Shown here piece after piece: positions 56,039 through 64,000 of a DNA stretch of 64,000 nt. Source of the DNA: Pelobates cultripes (Eukaryota; Chordata; Amphibia; Anura; Pelobatidae); NCBI GenBank assembly GCA_933207985.1, contig OW240914.1:137339409-137403408 (forward strand). The letters run 5' to 3'. The position numbers and the translations under genes are program-made. The notes below the pieces were generated by a model that was given only the letters and a program-made list of their open reading frames with translations, had not been told where the DNA came from and searched no databases. Each line of letters starts with the position of its first letter. The first letter of the stretch is position 1.

Positions 56039-58096
56039 CCACATTCTTATTCCCATAATAGTTGACGCTGGCAAAGTTCACCCACACTGCTGTACACTGA
56101 TCAATCTATTGGCCAGCAGGATGTATAAAGTAAATTACTTGCCCTTTTAACACCTAATATTCTATACTATTTACATTGATTTACATGGAACATTATTTGT
56201 ACTAACATTACCTGTCTAGCTCCAATGTTTTATGTGAACCCTCCTAATGTTTTAAATGGCTCATTGTTGACACTCAGATGGTTTTAATTAGTTAATCTGG
56301 TAATTGTTATTCCATATACTCTATGTTCCTGGTGTAAATTAAAACAGAAATTAGAGTTAAAAACCAGCGGAAATTGCAGAGATTTTATTAAATGGTTTTT
56401 AAGTAATGCAGTGTAAACAAATCTGAAAACCAATCTATAATTCACAGGCAGTAGAATTATTCATGTTTAAAATTTACATCCGTGCATGGCTGCCAGATCC
56501 CATCAAATTATTATTTCCCCACACTGATAGTGGAGTACAGTGACTGCCGGGATGTCACTAGCTGTATGTTGACCAAACTGGAGTCTTGTGATATCATTAT
56601 AATTATATTTACCAATGAGCACAGCTCCATTGACAAATTCACTGTAGCTAAAAGGACACTTAACGCATTGGTGGAGGGTGGAGTGGATGAGCTGTGGATT
56701 GAGAAATGGACATTTCTATATTTAAGAATATGCTGACAGTCAAATATAGATTGCTTGCCATGTTTTATATGTTTTTATGGATCAGCAGGCTACGTAATGG
56801 TTTTAACCATTTATGCTAAATGCAGTGAGAAACACATAATTGGGCTCGCTCTTGAATGCATGCATCCCTTTGGCAGAAAGAGTTAAGATTGCACATTTCC
56901 TACAAGCATCCTTAGCATGTAGAATAATAGACTTTGACACAGGAAGATAGCAGAAAACTGGACATAAGATAAAAGCCTCTGTACCAATTACTACAGGTAC
57001 CTGGGAAATATTGTTATAGGTAAACCAGCATTATAGTCAAGCCAAATAGATAAGACCGGAATTAACCAAGGAAAGTGATAGTGCTTTTGAGAGCTCTGGT
57101 AATAACTCAGCTAGAATACACTTCAGATTGAGAGATCGGATTTATGGATAATCCATCAATAATCTAAAGACACCGCAAAGATGCACAACTACTACTAATA
57201 TCGCATCGGGAAACACATGATCTGTGCATTGTAAGGAAATCAGACCTGAATCAGTCTAGACCAGTGATAGCATTTGGCTGTATTTGCATCATGGGTAGTC
57301 CATAACAGCATGTGCTCCCAAGCTTAGCTATTGGCATTCCAGAGGTAAAATGGAGAAAGTATGAACGACTTCACTGGGGTAACAGTAACAGGAATACAGC
57401 CGATTTCTCAGCAATGGGTAATAATGTCATCTAAGAATAGCTCATGGAATACATGCAAAGACCAAAATTCATAAATTGTTTCCAAGATTGATACAAATAA
57501 TATTTATTTTGCACACAAATTAAATGCATAGATTGGCTTTGATACCTTTTAGTGGGCCATAATATTCTTTGATTAAGATATGAAATTGCATAAATCATCA
57601 AGAATTCGGGAGTATATTTTTCAGACCAAGTCTTTGTTCATTCATTAGTGAGTTGTGATGCATTGAAAACTATAATCTGGGGCCATATTAGTCTAAAATT
57701 GGACATTTTTCTCATTTATATATTTTCACACAAATTTTAAAACCCCTTTCTAACTAATGTAAGTTCAGCACAATTCACTCTTTACAGAACAAACCTCTAA
57801 AACTCCTTACTTATTAGTCAAACCTCCAAGATCGTGAGAGTTTATATAATCTAGCATCCTGCTTTCAGTGCCATAGCATTAGTAATGAGCTGTCACTCAA
57901 TAACTTGTAGGACATGTTCCCTTGATGCACTGTCACCTTCCTGCCTTGCACTTGTCCATGGTGAGATGGAAAGGTGAAACATACTTTTCGTTGGCTGAGA
58001 ATTTTGGGATTCATTCACATACATCTGTGCTATTAAGGTTAGACCTCTTTGTTCTAGGGTCTTTCTAATCTATTTGTTCCCTTTGTTTAGTTTGTT
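56039..58096. other. AT-rich DNA, probably first-intron sequence
   Basis: No exon recognised. If the exon at 58103-58228 is real, this is the start of its downstream intron on the minus strand. Confidence 0.45.
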
Positions 58097-58102
58097 TCTC
58101 AC

Positions 58103-58228
58103 CTTTTTTTTGCGGTCCCGGGACCTACTTCTCTTCTTGCGATCCGATTCTTCCTTTTCTTTCTGCTCCTGGACAGCTTGAGCCTCTATATCCTTTATCT
58201 TCTTTAATTGTTTGGCGGCCTGCGCCAT
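58103..58228 (-). CDS. First coding exon of an unidentified host gene
   Basis: ATG at 58228-58226 (plus-strand numbering), 42 codons in phase 0, then the splice donor AAG|GTGAGA at 58102. The peptide begins MAQAAKQLKKIKDIEAQAVQ and ends in a basic RS-like tail (KKRSRSRDRKKK). It is Lys/Glu/Gln-rich and probably forms a charged helix or coiled coil with a possible nuclear signal. Support: good Kozak context (A at -3, G at +4), an in-frame TGA five codons upstream at 58243-58241, a consensus donor, and a GC-rich 5' flank in AT-rich surroundings. The frame is too short to stand out by length alone. No later exon was recognised at lower coordinates. Lysine/glutamate-rich N-termini with SRSRDR occur in RNA-processing and nuclear proteins, but I do not recognise the gene and give no function. 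Confidence 0.72.
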
Positions 58229-58440
58229 TGTGACCGGCCCTCAATCAGCGGAGGGTTCTCCGGTTCAGCTCCAGGTATCTCTCACAACAGGACAAAACAC
58301 ACAACTCCAGACTGTTTGATGTTCACAGGTATTGCTCAGAAACTCCTACTCACAGCCTGGTGAGCTTGTAACAGATCTGAAGGTCAGCCACCACTGCCAG
58401 GTACACCCTAGAAAAGTGTGAGTCTTCCATTAATACATGC
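58229..58440 (-). promoter_or_regulatory. Putative 5' UTR/promoter of the host gene
   Basis: GC-richer than the neighbourhood, with 'gaaccggagaaccctccgct' on the minus strand just before the ATG. No clear TATA box. The transcription start is not known; the extent is approximate. Confidence 0.4.
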
Positions 58441-59170
58441 ATTTTGTATGCTATGGCTCTTCATACATGAAATCTATATATTTTGCCCTTCGCATCAGTC
58501 TGACTATTTGCACACAATAGACAGCTCCTAGTGTACACATAAAGTAAACCACAGACTGTAAATGCCACAGACAGACTGTTTGTTTGGTGACATGCAACTC
58601 AGATCCACCATATTACACTAAACGGAGAATTGGTGTCAATTGAGTTGAAAGATATAGGCCAAAATAAAAGTTGTGGAAAAATTCTACAATTTCACTGACT
58701 TGACCCATTTTTTTTCTATTCGGTTTCATATCAACTCACTGAATAGCAAAAAAAAAAAATTCCTAACAAGATTATTAGTTAAACCGTGAATTGCCAATTT
58801 AATAACTAAATAGCTGAGCAAGATTCAAGGCAGAATTTAAAAATGTTTCCTTTTTTGCTACTTTGGCCTAAAATTTGTGGTTCCCTGGTGAATTCCTGAC
58901 ATTTCACGGTTTAATGAATGACCCTGCGAGTTGATTCAGATTTATTAATTGGTGCTGTTTGTTATGCCTTATCCTTGCAGAAACATAAGCATGGCACGCA
59001 ATAACACAACACGTCACAACAGGCTGCAGGGCATCTCGCAAAATAGACCAACACAATACGTGACTCACATACAGCACCATTAACACACACCACACAGTCT
59101 ATATTGCTAGTCATTAAACACTGCACTGTTACACAGCAACAAATACACACAATAGACCCACATGCCAACT
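58441..59170. other. AT-rich non-coding DNA
   Basis: Nothing recognisable; A-run at 58748-58760. Confidence 0.55.
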
Positions 59171-59204
59171 ATTTAGAGAGTTACAAAGCCTCACACTTCC
59201 CAGG

Positions 59205-59390
59205 TGCTCTAGAATACAACTCCCAGCACTCCTAGCTATGCCTATCCCTCTTTCCAGCCCCATCTCGTCTCCAGGCTCCCACTGTCTGCAACACATTCCA
59301 CCACTTTCAATGGATGAACATACCGGTGGAGGAAGAGCACAGCAGCCTTTGCCTGGCTGAGCTTGCTAGGAGTTGTAGTCCAAAGGACCA
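59205..59390. promoter_or_regulatory. Pair of inverted 'acaactcccagca' motifs
   Basis: 'tacaactcccagcactcc' at 59215-59233 and the inverse 'aggagttgtagtcc' at 59370-59383. They resemble the ACTACAATTCCCAGCATGCC site bound by ZNF143 at many vertebrate promoters, but such motifs also occur in amphibian hAT MITEs. Either is possible. Confidence 0.35.
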
Positions 59391-60845
59391 GGCAGACCAG
59401 AGGCAGCCATGGATTACAAATCTCATAAGAAGTCATAGACAATTAGAGTTCTTGTACATAATATATTGTGATTGTGTCCTTTCACTAGTATACCACAAAG
59501 CAGGAACCATTTGTCCATAACCTTAAACTGAGAAATACACAAATAAATTGCCAAGCAGAGCTCCATCTTCTTCTGAATCCGACGATAACAGAGATGGTGC
59601 CTTCCTATACACTCCATATCAGCTCTCCCCTATTACCCCTATGTGTGGCCGTATGGCCTCTCGCATGCAATGCACTTGGTGTCCTGTAGACATCTTCCCT
59701 GGTGGGACACAAGCAGCACACTATCACTGCAGTGCTATGGATTCAGCTTTCCCTGAAATGTATTTCTCCCTCTCTGTATGTAATCCATTTCTTGTCCCCA
59801 ATACCCTCTCTTTTTTTCATCCTTTTCCATTCTCCCCTATTAGATTTAAAGCCCTCCCTTTCTCTCCTTCTGTCCTCTTCCACCTGCTTATTAGGCATCC
59901 ATCTCTCTCCCCTTCTGTCGCTTTCTATCTCCCCCTTTCACAGTATATAGATCTATCACCACAACACAGTCATTTTACTATTCATCTCCCTCTTCATTCC
60001 TCCTGCAGAAATAGTACCTTTCCCCCTTTTCTCACCCCACTGCCTGCATTTTCCCCTGTGCCCCTCTCCAGTCCCTCTCTCCCCCACCCCCAATGCCTGC
60101 AGCACAGCATACCCCTCTCCCACAGGACACAGTCCCCTCTACATTTCTGTGACCTCTTTAATATTGCACCCCATGCAGTGCAGTGCTCAGCACATACCTC
60201 TTTTGCTCCTCTCTATCTGTCTTTGCTGTGGTACCACAGCATCCTGCAGCCTGTGTGCTGTCCCCTCACACTGCAGTGTTGCTGATGCAGGCGAAACACA
60301 TTGCTTCCTCCTGCATCCTGCTCACCTTCCTGCACTCTCTCCCTCCCGTCTCTCTCCCCCATCCCCTCCCTCTGTGCATCAGGACGGTAGATGCTTACAC
60401 CCAGCTTTTCTCCACTTACTCTGGCTGTCTGTACAATTTCAGCATGTGTGTATTTCGGTCTGTGATAATATCTGGGTCTGAGTGTTTGATTTTGCATGTG
60501 GAGGTACAGGGTTTACTATGAGTCTATTCTTGTGTATACACGTCTGAATGAATGTGGGAGAGCAGTGGCTGCTGTATATATGTGTATATATTTATGTTCA
60601 AGTACATATGCCTTTCAATATTATGTGATTGTAGGTTTGCAAAATGTATATGTACGTATTATTGTGTATGTTTTGTTTGTATTGCTTTTACGTGTAGCGC
60701 AATGTTTGTGTGCGTTAATTACTACCCTGGTTTATTAGCACTAATTCATTTACTCTCATTCTTAAACCCTGCTGTGTATTTGTCTATAGGGTTTGCTTGG
60801 TGTATGCAAAAGGGAACACAGAGTGATCTCTAAGAAAGAGAAAGT
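59391..60845. other. Pyrimidine-rich DNA without a supported gene
   Basis: 59750-60420 is strongly C/T-rich on the plus strand and opens a 245-codon frame (59548-60285) of Ser/Pro/Leu/Phe/His. There is no domain, and the composition explains the frame. 60540-60720 is TG/TA-rich. Confidence 0.5.
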
Positions 60846-60854
60846 GTAATCCTT

Positions 60855-60905
60855 ATAGGCACAGATTTATTATTTATAAAGCGCTAGCATATTCTGCAGT
60901 ATTAT
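60855..60905 (-). repeat. Small interspersed repeat piece
   Basis: 'tttattatttataaagcgct' + 'agcatattctgcag' looks like the inverse of a LINE tail with 'gcgct' and TATAAA motifs. Too short to classify. Confidence 0.4.
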
Positions 60906-61236
60906 AGAATACATGGGTAAATGAAGCAAACGTAATTATGACAAAGCCTTACTAGAACATACTTACAATTTAAAGGAAGTGGGGTGTAATTACAAAAAAA
61001 AAAGAAAGTACACCATAACCGTATGATACAGAAGAAGGTGTCATTATATTAAATGAAGCAATTAGTTTGTTTGTTGGTTTTTGTTTTTTTTAAGGATTTT
61101 TTAAAGCATTGGATACCAGAGAAAATTTTGTTGGGGTAATGAAGTGCATTTTTAGAGACAATCCCTCACGAAACCTGGAGGCGAGAGTTAAGTCAATAGT
61201 AAAAGTGAATGTATGTAATATATATTGTATTGCATA

Positions 61237-61977
61237 GTGGAGGGGGGCGGGGCCTGACAGCCTAGATCGCCAGACGTGAATTTTGCTAGCTCCTGCACAC
61301 CTGATCTAATACGGGTGAAAACCTCGGCTAATCCAGCGGAATACAACCCTAAACTACTTGGACTACCCTTATTACACCCAACTAATCACTAAAACGGAAT
61401 CTGGCTGCATCAGCCTGCGGCCTTCTGAAGCCGACGGTCCTGCTGATGGGAGAGACGGTCGATCTCCCAGCTCCGGTCTTAAGCCTGCCAAAGAAGTATG
61501 AGCAGCCCTGTTTTCCCACCTCCCACCCCCCTGGACCAGTCCTCACTGGGCGCACCTCACCTCACTGGGCGCACCTACACCTTTGCAGGGTCAAAAAGAT
61601 AACCCAGCGTCTGAGACAGCGTGGTCGCCCAAGATGATGGAAATGCTGAAATCTCAACAAGCCCATGCAAGTCGTGACGGCCTGCCACGGCTGGAGATCT
61701 TCGAGGCTAAATTTAAGAAGATTTGTCAAGCCTTCTGGCTCAGCTTACAAAGCCGCTCGTACCAACATGCCTCCCCGTCCGCTCCGGAGAGCCAAGCTGC
61801 AACAGCAGCTACTCGACCTCCCCCCAGGCGTAAGAAGCTGAATCCAGCCCGATGCCCTCAAACTAAGAAAAGCTCCCGGCTCACCATGATCCGATCCCAG
61901 TGACTACCACGGAGAACTCTACCTGCAGCATTGCCCAAGCCAGACCGACCGCAAAGCATAGCCATGCAAAGATCAGC
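61237..61977 (+). mobile_element. 741-bp retro-insertion with 11-bp target duplication
   Basis: Flanked by TGTATTGCATA at 61226-61236 and 61978-61988. It begins 'gtggaggggggcggggcctg', a form typical of L1 5' ends, and contains a tandem 'ctcactgggcgcacct' pair at about 61545-61580. A frame at 61583-61903 (106 codons) has no certain domain. There is no poly-A at the right end. Long exact duplications suggest L1-type target-primed insertion of an internally deleted or chimeric L1 RNA. Confidence 0.75.
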
Positions 61978-61988
61978 TGTATTGCATA

Positions 61989-62900
61989 ATGGGTGAGATC
62001 ACATACAATCAAAAAAAGTACTGTGTGGTTTAGATAGACTGATACTGTATAACTCTATATCTTAAGGATGTACACCATTTAAACAATATTAAAAGAATCA
62101 CTTTTATTAGAAACTGCAAATATAAAATCCACAAAGTAAGAAGTGAAACCGACAATAAAATAGAATCAAGCATACAATTCAATCCAAGCCTACCAGGGAC
62201 AAAATCCTAACCCTAACGATTGGCATTATACAATGCCTTTCTCAAGTGGTGTGTTATATGGAGTTTAGCATTTTAGGGACTTTGGTATAGGATTTGCACC
62301 TTTTATGGTTTTTGTTAAACAGTGTCAGTGCCACCTAATGGTGTATTGTTTTATACTGACTTTGTGTAATGCGGGACCTAACCTTAAGTTAGCTCTAGGA
62401 AATACATGACCCATCCTGTCTGAGATGGCTAGAAGTCACACTCCTGGGGAGCAAGATAGGAGCTATGGAAAGGGGTTTCAGTGTGTATATCTTTCTCATC
62501 AGCACATCTCTAAGCATATGGGTAAAAGAACTCATTAATGGCAGCAGTGCATGTCCCAGTGCTAACACTAACAATCCTAACACTTATTTTAAATCTCGTA
62601 ATGTAACCAGTACATCTCAATGAAACATATATTAGTAAAAAAAACAACATTGTTTACAGAATCCAGAGAAAGTAAAATGTGTAAAGTAAACTCTATTTTC
62701 TAGCATTCATCTTTTTATCTTTATAGACAGACAGGAAAGTTTTATTCTAGTGAATTGAAAACTAAATGGCAAAATTTAAGAAAGAAAAATGCTGATCTGG
62801 AACAATTCTCCAATGATTCTTGGCTATAGTCATAGCTTAGCTAAGTCAAATTTGTCATCTACTTTTTAGTTCATTACAATTTTAAGTCCAGAGAAAGTAG
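61989..62900. other. Non-coding DNA
   Basis: No gene seen. The sequence 'tgcctttctcaagtggtg' near 62237 looks like part of an old repeat. Confidence 0.5.
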
Positions 62901-62939
62901 TGACCGCATGTTGCAGGAGGTGGGAATAAGTGTGCTCTT

Positions 62940-64000
62940 CACGGGATAGATGACTGACTGATGAAGAGACCTACAGACCATGATCAAAATCTCTCTAAGC
63001 GGAGCCGAGCGCCAGACAGGAACGGTCGCATCACCTCTGAGCTCTGGACAAACGACGGTAAAAAGGCTATACAACGAAGCCCTATGGCACCAGCAGAGGC
63101 AATCTGCCAACCCCCGGGGCAATCCCAGTAAGTGAGCAACAGGTTGATGCCTTTTTTGTATCCACAAACGGGCAGAAAGACCTGACGGAAAACCGGGGCC
63201 TACACCGCCCACCAAGCCACGTGGCTAGCACAAGAACTCACAGCCCTGAGAGTTCACCAAGACGCCTACCTGCAGACTGGGACAGCTGCGCCTGACGACT
63301 ACGGCATGGGTAGAAAATCCCAGAGACCCACACAGAACACAAGCAGGACCACACAGGACATATACGACCTGCTGCAAAGACCAATGGCGCCCAAGATGGC
63401 GGCCTCACCGGACCGCACAACTACCTCCCAAGAGCAATCCGGAGCTGAACAATCAGCCGCTCGCCCAACGAGGGAGCCACAAACTAACAGAATTACCCTC
63501 ACACCGGCTACTAAACAAGACATAGCCGACCTGTTGAAGGAAAAGAGAGAAATGCACGCTGCAGATATGGACTTGCTAAGGACCGAAATGCAGGTAGTAA
63601 CTACACGCACTCAAGCCACCGAAGAGGACATCCTAGACCTGAAACAAGGGGTAAAGGGGCTAAAAGAACAAGTAATATTAATGCAGACCTCCCAGTCCAA
63701 CCTCACTATGAGAATGGATCTAGCAGAGGACCTCAACAGAGGCACTAACTTAAAACTAAGGGGGATACGGGATAGTGTTGAATCCACAGAACTTCCCCAC
63801 TACCTCAGACGCCTCACAGCAAAGCTCCTACCACACGCCCAAGCCAAAAAATTCACACTAGACGGCTTCTCTAGGATCAGAAAAGCAAGACCAGCCACAG
63901 CTCCACAAGACGTCATCATCCGGTACCACTCAGTGGCAGACAAAATCAAGCTCCTTACAGCAGTCAGGGGAAAAACACCGCTTGTTTTCGAGTCATCCCA
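62940..64000 (+). mobile_element. 5' part of an L1-like LINE, cut by the window end
   Basis: GC-richer than its flank, with a leader of about 370 bp and then ORF1. The left limit is approximate. ORF2 would lie beyond the window. Confidence 0.7.
63306..64000 (+). CDS. L1-like ORF1 protein, N-terminal part
   Basis: ATG at 63306 and open for 231 codons to the end of the window without a stop. Residues about 1-70 are polar and disordered (RPTQNTSRTTQDIYDLLQRP, MAPKMAASPDRTT). Residues about 75-145 form a likely coiled coil (DIADLLKEKREMHAADMDLL, EEDILDLKQGVKGLKEQVIL). Then LNRGTNLKLRGIRDSVES matches the ENRxRRNNLRIRGI motif that opens the RRM of L1 ORF1p. RRM-like residues continue with DGFSRIRKARPATAPQDVII and RYHSVADKIKLLTAVRGK. 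In L1 the protein forms trimers, coats LINE RNA and acts as a nucleic-acid chaperone. No defect seen in this part, so the element may be young. Confidence 0.88.
   Translation, partial: MGRKSQRPTQNTSRTTQDIYDLLQRPMAPKMAASPDRTTTSQEQSGAEQSAARPTREPQTNRITLTPATKQDIADLLKEKREMHAADMDLLRTEMQVVTTRTQATEEDILDLKQGVKGLKEQVILMQTSQSNLTMRMDLAEDLNRGTNLKLRGIRDSVESTELPHYLRRLTAKLLPHAQAKKFTLDGFSRIRKARPATAPQDVIIRYHSVADKIKLLTAVRGKTPLVFESS

Noticed and set aside
59548..60285. 245-codon plus-strand frame
   Set aside because: C/T-rich DNA gives Ser/Pro/Leu/Phe/His without any motif; lies on the strand opposite the candidate host gene.
1..64000. tRNA, rRNA or snRNA genes
   Set aside because: I looked for pol III box-like and rRNA-like sequence and saw no convincing case; a covariance-model search would be decisive.

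Overview
The window looks like intergenic and intronic DNA of a frog or toad (anuran amphibian). This is inferred from the repeats: L2-type LINE tails reading 'aaagcgctgcagaatttgt', a CR1-type LINE with an ATTCTATG-type tail, TTAA-flanked MITEs, hAT and Tc1-like DNA transposons, an L1 ORF1, and three kinds of tyrosine-recombinase (YR) retrotransposon (Ngaro, a second split-repeat family, and DIRS). The background is AT-rich. The GC-rich block at 10.2-15.7 kb is the body of one transposon, not a bacterial or host gene cluster. There is no bacterial gene organisation, and I saw no convincing tRNA or rRNA gene.

Layout. 1-2441: right end of a YR retrotransposon whose terminal repeat is split by an internally deleted L2 LINE. 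2.4-8.5 kb: mostly old non-coding DNA with a possible solo LTR, a GT-rich block and a TTAA MITE. 8586-15948: a TTAA MITE split by an almost complete minus-strand Ngaro element (9024-15915) with overlapping gag, RT-RNase H, tyrosine recombinase and SGNH-hydrolase frames and the A1...B1-A2-B2 split repeats. 15963-21850: degenerate copy of a second split-repeat YR family (copy 1) with a 95-bp tandem array in its leader. 21.9-29.6 kb: Tc1-like end, MITE pieces, a GC-rich unclassified block and an hAT-like element swollen by GT/CA repeats. 29640-33653: copy 2 of the second YR family, which lacks the same recombinase segment as copy 1. 33.7-40.3 kb: simple repeats and ordinary AT-rich DNA. 40293-44305: Tc1-like element holding a MITE and a small insertion, then a MITE holding an hAT element with an exact 8-bp target duplication. 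45.1 kb: a perfect 74-bp inverted repeat. 48.6-50.3 kb: 5'-truncated CR1-like LINE. 51.9-54.05 kb: 5'-truncated DIRS element with an open recombinase frame and inverted repeats. 55.3-55.9 kb: a hairpin with arms of about 247 bp. 58103-58228 (minus): the one good candidate host exon, a 42-codon first coding exon ending at a consensus splice donor. 61226-61988: a retro-insertion with an 11-bp target duplication. 62.9-64 kb: start of an L1-like element whose ORF1 runs off the window.

How things work together. The coding content is almost all selfish DNA. In Ngaro, the gag, RT-RNase H, recombinase and SGNH frames overlap head to tail and form one retrotransposition unit. The two copies of the second YR family cannot make their own integrase, so they probably moved with help in trans. 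The host exon suggests that the DNA below 58.1 kb is the first intron of a minus-strand gene and that the promoter lies just above 58.2 kb.
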